Shown here piece after piece: positions 22,516 through 53,018 of a stretch of 64,000 nucleotides of DNA. Source of the stretch: Helopsaltes ochotensis. Taxonomy: Eukaryota > Chordata > Aves > Passeriformes > Locustellidae. Location: assembly GCA_013400155.1 (NCBI GenBank), contig VXBM01001578.1:63048-127047 (forward strand), in the 5' to 3' direction. The notes below the pieces were generated by a model, which saw only the letters and a program-made list of their open reading frames with translations, was not told where the DNA came from and made no database searches. A program made the position numbers and the translations under genes. Numbering within the stretch: position 1 is the stretch's first letter; each line of letters begins with the position of its first letter.

Positions 22516-24479
22516 CTTACTTCACAGGTCAGCACATATTTTATGAGCAGCCCAGACAGAGCTGAAGAGAGCCCTTAGCTCTGTTTCAAATATGGTTTGG
22601 CAGAAACCAACTTCCCAGCAGTGCACACAGGCACACTGCCCCCTCCCTCCCCAGCTTCTTGCCAGCAGGCCACACTCTGTCAGTGCAGTGGCTATGCCCA
22701 CATATCCAGTCATGTGTTGGCACATGCTGGCAAGGAAATGGTTTTCTAGCTTGAAATACATTGTCCAGTATCTTCTGTACCGCACACCAAACAATGTGGT
22801 CCTCCCTCCCCGCACTCTAGGGACTCTCATACAAATATCCAAAACACCGTTGAGCTGCCATTAACTCCACCTCAGCCCCAATTTCTGCACCAGGAAGTAA
22901 ACACTGAAATCAGCACTGGCCTAATCCAACCAGAAGTTACACAACACCTTTGCAGCCCTCCACAGCTGAGAAGCATATTTGGATTTTTGAGATACCAAAC
23001 CCAGCTCCCCTGACCACTTTTAAGAGTTTCTTGTCAGCAAGCAGAGCTGCCCTGTCTCAGTTTCTTCCCATGTTATTCAGGTGTGGATAGAGGCAAGCTT
23101 GTGCTGTCCCCATGGGGGAAGTCTCAGGGACTGTAGTCAGAGCAGCAGGCAAACAGACCCAGGAATAACGAAGATTTCCAGAAGGCAGCCTTCATTACTT
23201 GGAAAAGTAAGAACAGCTTACCCCTCCTCTCCTAGCAAGCCCACTGCCTCACAAATATTCCTGTAGGGAAGCAGATATGGGCTGCTTGCTGACACAGAAC
23301 AAAACTAAAATTCACCTTTCCCATTGTCCCTTTAAAAACCCATTAACCACCTTTCCTGTTCCAGAGCAAGTTGCTAATAAAAGCAAACAGAACAACTTGT
23401 ACTGGTTTGACTTTTTCAAGTTTACAAGCCCAGAGAGAGAGTGCTTCTGCTGCCTCAAAAGTGATGCTCTGAGCACAGATCTGGGACAAAGTGCACACAC
23501 CAATGAGCTCAGATCACAGATACTGCCTCAGAGGCTGGAGCTTGGGGAGAAGACTGTAAATGTGTCTCAGTTTCTACGTCTCTCAAACAAGATTGTTTGC
23601 CCCATTCTAACCTTCCCTAGATGTTCAGCAGCCTTCTGAGAATGACATAAACAAAAGGAGCAAGAACCATATTCTCACCACTGGAAGCAAGAGGGCAGAC
23701 ATGCAATCAGAGATGGGCTGACATTGCAACAAGAAAGCACAGTGAATTCACAACAGGGCTTCTGGACAGCAGCCACTTCTGACAATGCAGCTGCCGCCTG
23801 GCTGGGTGAAGGCCACTAAGATGTTACAGTGCCCCAGCCAAGACCTTCACTTGCACATGCTTCTCCTTCAAGCATCCAGTCAAGGACGCTTCAAAGATGG
23901 ATGGGAGTGCAATACTGCTGCATGTGGGGCATAGACAGCCTTCACCATAACCTTCCAGCTCAAGAGCAGTTTATTTCACATCCCCTTCAGTCAAACTTGT
24001 TGACTTAAGAGACCAATCTCAGCCTGCCTAATTTTGGCAGGCTTTTTTTTCCCAGCCTAATTTTGTTAAAGGATATAGGAGTCATGGTGGCTTGTAATTT
24101 TTAAATTAGCTCTGCTCACCAGAAAGAGGTGTGTTAATACCTGCTCTGAGCAAGTGCATTCTGACCAGAAGCTGAAGGTACAGTCCCTTCCACAAGCATC
24201 CACTATTACTTTCTGCAGTTTCAGCACTACTTTTTCTCTAATATCTCCTCATTCTTTCTTCCACTTTTCACTATACCTGTCATCCTGACACCTGTCCTGA
24301 AAAGCTCCATCTTGGAGCTGCTAGTGTTTAGAGACCCATCACCTGGAGCTAGATACTCATTTAGGCATTGTTCAGACACAGGAACCTGCTCCCTTGTCTA
24401 CAAACTGTCTTAGAACTGCAAACCGACAAGACAAAAGCCAGTCTCAGCCTAGCATTTCATACATTGAGGCCCAGACCTT

Positions 24480-24615
24480 TTTTTACAGAATGCTTTGGGT
24501 TGGAAAGGATAAAGATCATCCAGTTCCAATCCTCTGACCATGAGCAAGGATGCCACCCACCAGACCAGGCTGCTCGGGGCCTCATCCATCCTGGCCTTGA
24601 ACACTTCCAGGTATG
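24480..24615 (-). mobile_element. CR1 LINE fragment
   Basis: TACAGAATGCTTTGGGTTGG, then AAAGATCATCCAGTTCCAAT, GAGCAAGGATGCCACC, CAGGCTGCTCGGGGC and GGCCTTGAACACTTCCAGG: the CR1 3' end in reverse orientation, cut short at about 24615. Confidence 0.9.
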
Positions 24616-26674
24616 GGGTATTTTTCTTACAGAAGTGTTTTTCTGCAAGGGAGAGACTTTGACATCACATATAGCATCAATTTCCATATGGGTATGCAAC
24701 AGTTATGGGTTGACATCAGTCACAGAGGAATTCTGTTCTCTGCCAGTTGTCACATGCTCTGAGGTGATATGCCCTGGTATAAGACATTTAAACTATATAG
24801 CCAAGACTGAGTTATGCAAAGCTGGCAGGGAACAGAACAGTCATACTGATGGCACAAACAAGCCATGGGCAAACAAGCCATGCCTTGGGTGCTCTCTGCT
24901 TTCTCCTTGCAGTCTGTCTTTGTAGGTGCTCAAGCAGCTGCCATATGAGTGCCTACAATTAGGCACCTTACCCTGTACATTGCATTACCAAGCTTAGGAA
25001 GCTGGAAAAATGCTTGTGCTTCCCTCCAAACATATTATCCTGAGCAAGAAACTAATAAGCTGTTCATCTACCTAGAGAAATCCCTACAAGGCTTGTCTGC
25101 ATCAAAACAAATCAGAATTTGGAGACCATGCCCTTGCAATTCCCTGCTTTAAAAAGAGCAAACAACAAGAGAAGGAGGAAGCAATCAGACTCTTATTTCT
25201 GCAGTTACTTTGTCCTACTCGGAGTGAGTGCATCTCAAGCCAAATGCATCAGTCTACTAACAGATTGATCTCAATGAATATTTCACTCTACAGTTACTTT
25301 AGCTTTTCTTTAGAATTCTTAATAAATTACACTGTGTGATAGAGCAACCTTGCAGAACCTGAAAAAAGATGTTTCTAGTCCCCCAGCCTTCTGAGAGCCT
25401 TTTATGCTCTAGTCTGCCCCATCCCACAGACAAAAGCAGTTGGACCCCAAGCATATGTAGACATAGCCTAAACTGGATCTGAAACATCCCAGACAGACTA
25501 GGAAATCCAGCAGAAACTGTCTACAAAAATTAGAGGTTAAATCCAAATTTCAGATCCTAAACTACACAATGCCTTACAACCAACTAGAAGAATAGGATGG
25601 TGGTGGGTTTTTTTTTTTATTAACATGGTCCTATACAGAATCAGCCTTCAGCCTTTAATGCTTTATACATCTATTTCTTCAAAGACAAACTGAATGTAGA
25701 TAAACCTAAAAGGAGAATTACTAAACCTCTAAGGTAATGTCCACTGAGAAGAAAGGGCACTGGAAATGGCAAGAACAGGATTGACCTTTCCAGGCATTGC
25801 AATCTTCGACTGAAGACTGCTGTAGCATTAAAGGAGACACGCAATTCCTCCAGTGTTCAGGGTTTTTGAACCCTGGCAAGAAGGAACAAAAAAAAGACTC
25901 ACCTGTAGAAACTGAATCCAAGCCATGTTTGGTGGGGATTACAGAAGCCTCTGTTGCTCCACAAGTCATGTTTTGTTTACAGAAAAGTTCAGGTCACTTT
26001 CCCAGCACCAGATCTCTGAGCACTAACATGTTCCAATGAAATCTCCACTTTATTCTGTAGTGCAGCAACGATTAGGCAGAGGTTCTGTGAGGCCCCTCTT
26101 CACAACAACAAAGAAAACAGCTGCAAATAAAGATCACACAGTTCATTAGTAGAAAGGTGGCAGCAGCCACTCTTCCATTCTGGAACTCATCCTGAGGCAC
26201 TGGGAAGCCGGTAGAGACAGCCACAGCAAGGCAGCTGTGAAGCAAATTGTGCCAGAATCCCCAGCACGGGCTGATGGCAGCACAGACTTGGCAGGGTGTC
26301 CATGCAAGCAGCAGCACCAAGGCCCAGCCATCCTCTCCATGCTAACCTGGATGCACACGGGCCTGGGCTCAGGACAGCAGGAGCTCACCCACAGCAGCTC
26401 CATCCCCTCCCTCTGGCCAGTCCATTTGCAAGTTGAACATTTATACTCAGTGCCTCCACAAAGAAGTGTCAATTCCAGAACTGGCTCCAGATGGAGAGCT
26501 GGGGGGGGGGGCTGGTGAGGTGGAAAGGGCTGTTACTGAAGCAGTTCCTTTTCAAAGGGCAAGTAAGATCTCCTTACTTGCGAGGGAGCCCCCAGGCTGA
26601 CCACAAGGCAGATCTGCTCAACTATGAGACAGCACTGGATTTAAAGCAAATCTCAAGTAACCAGCCAGACACAA

Positions 26675-29600
26675 TCTGCTGAATTTCTCTGAACTTTATT
26701 GGCACTTCAGGAAGAACAAGGTATGGATTTTAACAACTCCTCTGAACAGGAAAAACATGTCTTAATCAAGGTTCTCTCTGCAGATAAGCACATGGACCCA
26801 AGAATTACTCCACAATCTTAAGGAATTGATGTTTTATTATAGTCCAGTAAAACAACTGGTCAAAAACCTTCAACATAATTTACAGCAACAAAAAATAAAA
26901 CAAGATAAAATAAGCCAGGCAACATGTGATAAAGTACTTCCCTCCCCCCACCCCCAAGAGGAGTAGTTATCCAATTAAACTGGAACATGAAGAGGAAGAA
27001 CAATTCACTATATTCTAACAAATAAAAAATGTGTCTACAAATCTCACCATAATACTGAAAGCTTCTTACATTAGTTTTCTTGCAAAATATCATCTTTATA
27101 ATACAGTATACATTTCCAAGGGAAGGAGGACCATAAACACACCCTCCATCCCTTGACTAGTATTTTCTAATTGTGCATAGCTAGAAATATTGAAATCAAA
27201 TATCATTAGATACCACTGGAATATAATACTGGTTAAAAAGAAGGCAGGGCTGAAACAACTACAAAGAGTTAGGTGGACTCACTGGCACAAGCCGTTCTAT
27301 TCCTTTATTAGACCATGTGGAATTAGAACGTTTAAAAAACCCATATAAACAGAAGTCATACCAACATCATAATACATGAGAGCTCAGCAGTGTTGTGTGA
27401 CCCATCAGAGCAGAAAAGGTTTACTGGTTTATTATTTGAACACATATTCCAGGCACCATACGTCAGCTTGTTAGGAAATTATTAAAATATTAGATAGGCT
27501 TTTCTCCCCTCAAATGCGTCAATAGTTGCTGTGGACAGAGCAGAAGTGCTGAGAACCAGCTTTAAAGCACCAAAACAGAAGTTTAAAAGTTGTCTGTTCC
27601 CCAGTAACGAGACTCATGCAGAGCCAATGCCAATCACCTTCAGTACAGAAATATGCAAATACATTCTGATAAATTTGACCACAATCTTTCATTTGTGACT
27701 TTCATGGTACTGAGGCATTTTTTTCTTGGCCAACAAAAGGTTCGCCATGTCATGTGCCCCTCAAAAGCACTTTGTGTCCAGGGGAGAGAAGGGGGTTCCC
27801 ACATGACACACCTGGATGTTTAAGAGCATAGGTTGACATGTTTCTTCTAACACAGGTTGGCTGGTATTTGTATGAATCTCCATACAGACTTGCATTGCTT
27901 TCAGAAAATAAAGTAACACAGAACTGGTGAGGTTGTTTCCAGCCACCCAATGAATTCTTGGGGAAATACTGCAGTTTGTTAACACTATCATAAAGCATTT
28001 CTTTTTTGGCACAGTCCCCCTTTGCCCTTTTTCATCCACCAGGGAGCTGAAAATGCTCCAGTTTTCAGATGTTTTCCTTCTATCATCATTACTAGTAACA
28101 TCATATAAAGGGAGAATCAACAAAACTGAGCAAGTCACAAAATTTGGGATTATGCTAGGCAAGAAAATAAATCCCAGGCTACCTTAATGACTTCCTATAG
28201 GGACAGGCTAATCCAAGGAGGGCAAAACAAAGGAGGATTTCAGTTTAGGTGGAACCCATTTTTAAGATGACTCTCCTGAAGGTTAACAGTTCCTTTTATG
28301 AGGGATCAAGGCAACATCCAATTCAACCCTGAGCATACATGGCTATTTCCTCCACAAAAATGGCAGGGAGGATTCTGAGTAGCTACAGCATGGGCAGCTT
28401 GGATGACAGGAGGTGATGGTTATCAAAATAACTGGCACAAGCAGCTCTCAGGACCAGTCTCACAACCGTTTGTATCCCATTTCTAAGAGAAAGCTTTCTC
28501 TTCTCAAAGCTACAAAAGGCCAAAGCAACTTTCTGGGGAAGGAAAAGCACTTGAGCCAGGGATGTGGCAGACTGCTAGTGAGGATTAAGAAAGTAATTGG
28601 ACAAGTGTCTCAGGATCCTCTCCCCTCAAATGCTGCTTGAAGCCAGGAAAACAGATGCAGTCTTGTACATGACCCAGATATGAGAGCAGTTTTTGGTCCC
28701 CAGCTGCTGATCACTTTTTATGATTGCATCTAATTTAAACTAAAGATATCTGAGCTACAGTAGATCTATACACAGTCATAAGGCACCAACGACTATGTGC
28801 TAAAAAGGCATCTTATGGAAAAACCTGAAATCTTGTTCATGTAACTAGAAAAGTATCTGTTCAGCAAGGGAAAATACAGCTACAGTAATTTTTAGTCTTT
28901 TACATTTCTACCTCCCAATTTAGGTTTTCATTGGCAAAACTAAAAAGGAAGGCAGCGTACTTTAGCTATCTCTGCCTCACTGGTTACATTGAAGTCAGAC
29001 AGATCATAGTGAACAAAGCCATTGACCAGAGACAAAACCTCTGGAAAGCAGGGAATTCGAGGCTTCAAACCACACTGTATCAGTGGAAATACTCCAAAGG
29101 CCTCCTCATGATTAGGAAATTCAAAACTCCATCATTAAACAACAAAAGGTAACACCAGCAGGAACACCACAGAATCTGTTTGGTCTGCTTATTTTTGTAG
29201 GACAAAAACTTTGGTCTTTTAGAGAGAAAGTCCATATTTTACCTTCAATCCTTCTTCCTAAGCTCCAGTCTCGCCTTATTAACTACATGATTCAGACCCT
29301 GGGTTAAGCCAGAAACTCAGACCCTGGCTACTAAGCTTAATCCTGAAGCTTGCACAAGTTAGTAGAAAGGCAGAGTGTCAGACTGTCAGCTCTTGACTGT
29401 ATATAACGTAGTACAAGTATCTGCTGGTCTCCCCACACAACAGGAGAAGACAGCAACACAGCCACCTCACTGGGCAAACCCAACTAAGACTTTACCCTAA
29501 GCCAAACAGCTTCAGATTTACCCCAATACACATTTGCTTTCCCAAGCCACACAAGGTAGACATAATTACTATTCTTTCTTCTGTCACTTAACTCCAGCAT

Positions 29601-29736
29601 TTGCCCAAAACTTGATAAATAAGACCATGGTCACTCTTCTGTAGTGGTTCCAGCATAGCACAATTACGAGTGAATGATGGGAGAGGATGGGAAAGAGGGG
29701 AGGAGAGAGTGCAGGGCAGCAGGTGCAGGGGAGAGT
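26675..29736 (-). other. MSN: 3' UTR of MSN
   Basis: About 3.06 kb from the stop codon to the poly(A) signal at 26695-26700. No large open frame or repeat is visible. Earlier hexamers on this strand (for example 26833-26838) could give shorter forms. Confidence 0.6.
26695..26700 (-). terminator. MSN: Probable distal poly(A) signal of MSN
   Basis: The minus strand reads AATAAAGTTCAGAGAAATTC and then TTGTGTCTGGCTGG: a canonical hexamer, a plausible cleavage point 15-20 bases on, and a GT-rich downstream element. Confidence 0.6.
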
Positions 29737-45772
<16,036 letters not shown>

Positions 45773-48700
45773 TCATCTGCTCTGCCAGCATGGCACTCAC
45801 ATTGTACTGTAGAATGTAACTTTCCTGTTTTACAGTGTTTTTATCCTCTCTGGTCCTACAAATATTCACATGTACTGACACACATGAGAGCCATTTACAT
45901 CTTACAAAGTTTAATTTCCAGAGTGGTACATTCTGGTGTCTTTCAGAAAAGCAGAGATGTTCCAAAACTTGGTGCACGCAAGAAGACATCCAACCCTTTT
46001 GTTTGAAGGGTGAACATCAAAGAAGTTCCCATAAGCATTAACAACTCAGTCTGCCACAGAAGGCCGATCAATAATAACAATACGCTTCCAGTCTTTGTGA
46101 GTATTTGGAGAAGTTATAAGGCACAATCCATGACATGCTCCTGGGGCTGTGGGTATGAAACAGACAGGATGCAAGGATGCCCTCACAGGCTAAGACAAAA
46201 AGGCTGCATACTGAACATGAGAACACTTCCCATAGCAGTAGAGCTACCAATACTGCTTTCCAATTCTTTCAGGAGGTTGAAACACTTCGAAAAACTGAAG
46301 AAATTGTTTTGGTGTTATTTAAAATTGCAATCAAGATTTCATTACTATATTAGCATTAGATGCAAGATCATGAATGATCTTCCAGAAAAAAATGTTATAT
46401 GATGCACTATTTTGACAGGAATGTCTCACCATCACATTTTCACCGGTGGCATGAAAGTGGCAAGGAACTGCAGCAAGGAGTTAGCAGCTTCATCCCACAG
46501 AAGCAGGAAGACACTCACACCTTTCACTTCTCATGAACCAAGTTAATCAGCAGAGGCATTTCACCTCAAATGCTAGTGTGAAACACTGCTGATCCCATTC
46601 AAAACTCCTGATAATTACTGGGAAACACGATTTAGATGTTTGGGGCTAGACAGAAATAGATGCCTTAATTTTAGGCCAGGGAAAAGTGAGGTCTGAAAGT
46701 ACACCAAGCTGCCTGAGAATCCAATTCTATTTGCATGCCTATCACCTGAAAAAGGTAAAGATATTTCATGATTTTTGAACACAAGCAGTACACATTAAAA
46801 CAGCTTTATTTAAAATATTTTTCCGTCAAAGCAAAGGTTCAAGGCTTGAAATTGTACAAGATACTCACAATGGACCAAACCCCAGCACATAGGCCTTGCC
46901 TTAACAGTTCTCTCTCTTGACAACAGTGATTTACCTCAGATCAACAAATCCTAATTTTCCCTGCTAATTTCAGTGCAATCAATCCTATTAGTACACTCCA
47001 CCAGTCTTCCAGTGGTGAGGGATGGGGGGAATTACACTGTGAACAGCTTTAAGAGCAACTCAAAGTCATATTTGGACTATAAGATAACTGCATGACATGG
47101 GAGACCACAAAAGAAAGAGTAAGCAGGGAAATATTCAAGGAGCCACATAATACCAAAATATGATCACAGTTCTGATTCCTGTATTTCTATCCAAAATATG
47201 TACAGATTTCACATATTGTTTACTAAGAAACCAGACTGCAAGAGAACTAGAACCAGGTTTTTTTTCCTAATGAGAAAAAGATGTTCTTCTACTTCAATCT
47301 AGGTAAGTGGCAAAAAGAGATCACTAACTATAACAAATACTTTTTGAGGTTCCCCAGAAAGCCTGCGTTGTACTAGGCACACAACTATTTTGACCTTGAG
47401 ATCCTCTTGAGATAAACCTAAAGGTTGTTTTGGTTTTTTTTAAGTTAAGCTAAAAATTCTGTAAGGTTAAAGGTAGGCTTAGCATAGCTAAGTTGAAGTA
47501 CATGTAAGTTGAAGTTGTAGCTGTTTCATGCAAAAGGAATGCTATTTAGACATTACTAGAACAAAAAACTCATGAACAAGTATATCAGGAATAAGTTGGT
47601 TTTGAAGCCCTCTAAACCTTTTGACACAATGTCAAACTAAGGCAAAATCATCCTACAGAAGTAGGAAGGAAAGCACAAATGGCCTAAACTTGTAAGAATG
47701 AAGCTTTTCCTCTTTTTAATTAGCAGCTTTCAATAGTGTGTAGATTCCTTAAGTTCTCTTAGTGTACACCTTCCCAAAGTTATTCTCTTCAAATCCTAGA
47801 CCCTGACAATGGGCTAATTTCATGGTGCTTTGGTGAAACAAGAATCTGGCCACTTCCTAGAAGGGCTGAAGGCTCCCCAAAACAGCTTTGCTACTTAGAC
47901 TTGGAAGCAGACTCTTCGAGCAGAAAGAGTGCTGGTTTGTAAGCCTGATTCACGCAGCACAGCCACCAGTGAGACCAAAGCTGTCCATAAGCTACATTCA
48001 GGTGTAAGAAGGGTTACATTAAACAAGCCATTAAGTTACACCTTACATTTTGTCAGCTTTGAAGTATTTCTTGTTCACCTAAAGCATTAATGTATCAGCT
48101 ACCACGAAAAAAAAGTCTTTGCTCCACTGTTTATGGACAAAACACAGTAGCTACTCTTATCTGATATCATGTGCATAGGTGATTAAGGGCCAAGTATCTG
48201 AGCACCAGAAAACAGAACTGAAATATCTGTGGCACCTCTCTGCAACTTGTGTCTAAATAGCTCTTAGAGTTATTTAGAGCAAATCATACCCTACCATTTA
48301 AAATAAAGCTGCTTCAGTAACCCCACAATTCATGCAGAATACTTATTAAGACTCACATCTTTGTTAGTACAGTAAAATAAGGTCCCATGCTGGAACCAGC
48401 AAAATTCTTTCACTGTCAGTTCCTGAAATGCCCTTAAGGTATCTGACCCAGTTTTATCCTTCAATTAGTACATTCAATAGGAAGATTTACACAATTCCCC
48501 TCCCCTCCATCCCCAGAAGCCCCCAGTGCTCAAGATGAGTAACAACCTAAAGTTTAGAAGTAGCAAAGTCTTGAATGGGTCTGCACTTACAACTTCAGCC
48601 TGATCTAAGAGAGCAGAAGTTGAGATACCACAGGAAATAGGTTTGTGCTTTGGAGAACCACACCCCGGTAGTGCTGTTTCCCCAAAGCTGAACACGGTTT

Positions 48701-51700
48701 TAACACATGCAACAGCACACTGCTGTGAACTGTCAGTGGAACAGCCGGGGAGAGAGCACGCCCTGGGCTGTGCCAGTGACATTTTAACCATTAGTTTTAA
48801 CCATCAGTGGTAATTTAATACTTGGCTAAGAAGCTAGTTTGCTATAAAATTGAGCTTTGTTAAGGCTCATTGGTGTGAAAACAGCATACAAAGACATTTT
48901 TCCCCCATACGATACCAAGCCAGGGTGGTTTTGTTTTTCCAGTTCACAAGAACTGGCTCAAAGGGAGGTTTCTACCATTTCAGGTGGTGGGAGGCACTGA
49001 TCTTAATGCATTCTGCCTGCAGCTCAAACAACCTACAAGAAGAGATCTACAGACTGCTGTAATCTCTACCAGACAAGTACGTGCCAGGCACTGCATGCTT
49101 ATCTTCTTTCTCCTCATTCATTTTAAGTCTCACTTTAAGTAAGACCACTTTACCAAGGTATTCATAGCTGAGTACTGACCAACACAAATGTTACACATAG
49201 GAATAAAAATGCAAAACAAAGCAAACACTATGGAGTCCTATCATAATTTAGACTCATTTGCTTTGTTCCTTGAGAGTCACCCTGCCAAACTTTTAAACCA
49301 TTTATCTATCTAGTTTACTACCAGTGATCATTCTAAGAAAAGCCTCAAGATCCATCAGCATTAACCTATTAGATTTTGTGTTTCTAAACCACCTAATAAG
49401 GTTTTCCTAGGTTTGAGGGCTGGCATAAACCTTGGCAGGCTTATAATTTGGGTTGCAAACAGAAAAAAAGTCAATAAGGCATCCGACTTGGAGTGCTGAG
49501 CATATACAAATTTATTTCTGTCAGTCCAGACAGGTAAGATGCATGCTGCTGAGAGATGTGCAAGAGAAAGACATTGGCACACCAGTGATTTAATATCAAG
49601 GTCTAGTGGCAGCACTCATCCCTAAGTATACTACTCTCCCATTCCAAATATTCTGGTACTAAACATTTATCAAACTTTCAACACTCAGGAGGTGTTTTAA
49701 GAAGGTTTACTGGATTTCATCAATCTATTTATCAAAAATACTATCCTAAGGCAGTAATTTATACTCAAACTCTGTTCAAAGCTATTAATTGAATTTATTC
49801 ATCATAGCGTTTATAATATACCCGCTGCAGCACAAAAATATTTGCAACTCTCTAAATTTTACTTGGATCTTAAAGCAACAGAAATTTATTCTAGTAGGTA
49901 ACCTCTAAATAGTCTTTTTTCTTTCCATCATTTAATATCTTTTCATACAAACAGCTAGTAACACTATATGAAATGCTTCCAGATGCCATTTTGCACATTG
50001 CAAGAACATTCAACTATCACATTTCAGCAGGCAAATTTATACTCACCAAATTTAAAAAAACATCCCCCAAAAAGTGCCCATATTTAACTGATTCCTTTCA
50101 TAACAGCTACAGGAAAGAGACAGAAAACTAGCAACCTTCCTCTTCTCTGTTTGGGGAATTACCATAGTTCCACCAGTCTAAGCTCTGCTAAAACTTGCCA
50201 TTGCCAGAGCACATTAAAGAGCTTCCTGCTGCCAAGGACAGTATTGTCAAGTGTGATACCTCCTGCACAGACAGAACCTCTTGCATGAAGAGATACTCTT
50301 CCAGCCCCAGGGCAGCTGCAGCCAAAGAAAGCTCCCTTCAACTAGCAAAAGCTTCCTGAAGGCACATGCCACCACTACCCCCCTCCTCCGGTGGTGTTCA
50401 GCAGTCTACAAGAGACACACTTCATAGGCAGTGGTACCAGGCACCTATCTGCATCATCTTTCCAGGTATTTCAATATTGCCTGTATACTTTCAACTCTCA
50501 TTTTTTGCCCTACTGTGATTCCAAATAAATTTTATTAGCAGCAGTAATTGTCAGATATTTTCCAGGTCTCTGAATAAGTCCTCCTAATAGTGTGCTATGA
50601 CAACTTCCTGAGATGAAAATGTGTGGCTGCATATGGCAGGACAAACAGGAAAGACTGATACTGTCACGCTCAGTAACGGATGTATTGCTTGTGCTAATGC
50701 CCCAGTGCACTGAGCAGCATGAGAGGTAGAAAAGACAATTCTGTTTGTCATAAGTTGAGACAGTAATAGAGTACTAGGAAATTCATGTCAGAATAATTAG
50801 TGGAGTCAGCAGAACAGAGTATCGACCTCTACAAAACCCTGACCCTGAGCTAAAGCTTCTTTCCTCCCTGCATTTCCTGTATGCAAGGAAGCTGTTATAC
50901 CCTGCTGGGCTGGAGACTTCAAGCTTCAGATATTCCCTGCTTCCCAGGTTCAAACCACCAAGTCAACTATTTCTGGAGAATGTAACATAGGGAAAACTTG
51001 TACTTTTTTGCACATTTGACTGGTACAGAACAGAAGCAAGCTCAATTAAGTAGAAATTCCAGACCAACCTTTATAGCCTCTGCACTGAAAGGCACCAGTT
51101 TACCCAGCAGTTACTCCATGTAAAAATACCATGCATCAGTTTCAACAGGTCTGACCAGGGAAGCACATCAAATCCAGCTGGAGTTGCATGAACTAAGATC
51201 TCATAAAGCACCTAAATAATATAAAAATCTGCCCAGTTTTGGCTTTTAGCAAGATTAGTAGCAATCTAGTAAGTTTGACAAGAAGTGTCCCCCTGCTCTC
51301 AGAACATTAAAGTGGATTCTGGAGTACGAGTGCTCTGCAGTGCTGCACTTCCCTTCCCACCACACTGGTCAGCCAGCATGGGCCCACTGCCAGGACAGCA
51401 GAGCTTTGCATTGCTTTGGGGGGGAATCAGAGGTGATGCCCCACACCTCCGGCACCAGCCATACTCACAGACATCTGGCTCCTTCCCGAGTGCCAGCACC
51501 CTGCCGAAACAGCCCTGGGTCCTCTGTGTCAGGGTGAGGCTGGGATCGGGTCATGTGAAAGCGCTTGCAATTTCTCAAAGGATTACACTTAATTAACCAA
51601 GCCCCCTTCCAGCAGTCTTAAAGGACCTTTTCATACCTCTAAGCCCATCAGGGAACAGAACAGCAGCAGGGACACCCCAGGCACCACACTGCAGACATCA

Positions 51701-52865
51701 CAGGAAAGTTAACCCTCCCAGCAGCTCCTGAGAGCTTCCCAGATCTCTCCACCAGCCCCATCCTGCCCTGCTGGGGACACAGAACTTCTCATTTGACTGG
51801 AGCACAGGACAGGCAGTAAGCTCACAGAAGGTATCCCATCCCACCCCACTGTTTGAATAAAGCTACCACCCAAGGAGAAAGCTTCTCATGGTACTTCTGG
51901 TACCAGTGACCCAGAAGAAGTACTTACATCTTACAGAGTATGTGGCTTTCTTTTGGTACCTAAGTACAGCCTGTAGCAAGAATACACTTTTTAAAGTATC
52001 CCTAATAACTAGCATGGAGCCTGAACACAGAGCAGCTGAAGAAGAAGGGGCAGCAGCTGCTAACTACCCAGCTTCACAAACCTCTCTTTTGGGCAACAGC
52101 AAGCCTGGTTGAGGAAGAATTCAAATTAAATCTAACTAAATTTGTGCTCACATGGTCTTATTCCTTCCTTGTGAAGGAGTAGGGCAGCAAGCCAGCTTGG
52201 ATTCAGAAGCTGCTGTGGAGCCACACCTGAGCACAGTCACACCAGAGCTGTATCCCCACCACCAGCAATAGCTCTTTGTCCCCAGCAAAGATGGCTCATG
52301 TGGGCAACAAACCACAGCACCCACACAGTTTCAGGAGCCACACTGCCGAGGACAGGAAGAGGAAGCAGCCAGAGCACCAGCCTGCAAGACCAAGAAAGTT
52401 CATCGCTTTGAGAAGTCTGCTTGCAAAAACTGGATGGAGAAAGGCTGGAGGCACCAGCACTTAAGAAAGGGTGGAAGCAGCAGTGCCTGGGCAGACATGC
52501 TCTGTGTCATCTGTGGCTTTTAATACCTCACTGCAGCAGAGACATCAAGGGATGCTGCCACTGCTTGCCCACAGCTTCCAGCAAAACTTACCTTCATAGC
52601 ACCAATTTACAAACACTGGGCAGGGGGAAACATGGTTACATCACATCAGCCATAAAAAAGATAAGCTTTCCTATGTGGAGCTTGGAAGAGCAGAGGATTT
52701 CTGCTTTACCTAACAAAGGAATTCAAAATAAGCCAATTCTGTGCTCATTCCAACTGCATTTCCATACGAGTTTTCTGAAAAGGTTTATAGCAGTCATTGC
52801 ATCCAGTGGTTGAAACCCTAACCCTATTCTTGAAAATCGTAAAGACAAGAAACTGACAGAGGTGA

Positions 52866-53018
52866 TTAATGAGATTAACTCAGTTGGTTAGAGCATGATG
52901 TTAATAACATCCAGTGTTGCAGTTTCAACCGCCATACACATCATACGCTTTAAAGTTGGACTTGATGATCTTTGTGGGTCCCTCCAAACTCAGAATATTC
53001 TCTGTGTATGTGACTGTA
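52866..53018 (+). mobile_element. Composite SINE: tRNA-Ile-like head with CR1-like tail (TguSINE1 type)
   Basis: 52866-52940 aligns by eye to tRNA-Ile: TTAACTCAGTTGGTTAGAGC (D arm, A box), then ATGATGTTAATAACATC with an AAT anticodon in the loop, then a decayed T arm (CAGTTTCAACCGCCATAC). 52948-53018 is a CR1-like 3' end: AAGTTGGACTTGATGATCTT, TGTGGGTCCCTCCAAACTC, AGAATATTCTCTG. The T-arm B box is mutated, so this is not a working tRNA gene. I recall the same architecture for the zebra finch SINE; the name is from memory. Confidence 0.8.

Larger units (their letters stand above)
20430..26670. other. Intergenic region between FDX1-like and MSN
   Basis: About 6.2 kb without a supported gene. 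It holds a purine-rich run (20440-20525 on plus), a C/A-rich low-complexity stretch (22395-22515), a short hairpin followed by T8 at 24021-24050, a CR1 fragment at 24480-24615 and a G9 run near 26503. Both flanking genes run leftwards, so the MSN 3' end faces the FDX1-like promoter. Confidence 0.7.

Noticed and set aside
24021..24050. Hairpin plus T8 resembling a bacterial terminator
   Set aside because: AGCCTGCC/GGCAGGCT with T8 is a neat stem, but this is vertebrate intergenic DNA with no small RNA gene beside it; likely chance.
24368..24925. 185-codon plus-strand open frame
   Set aside because: Crosses a CR1 fragment and has no recognisable motif or splice context.
52870..52942. A functional tRNA-Ile gene
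   Set aside because: T arm and B box are mutated and the sequence continues into a CR1-like tail, so it is a SINE head.
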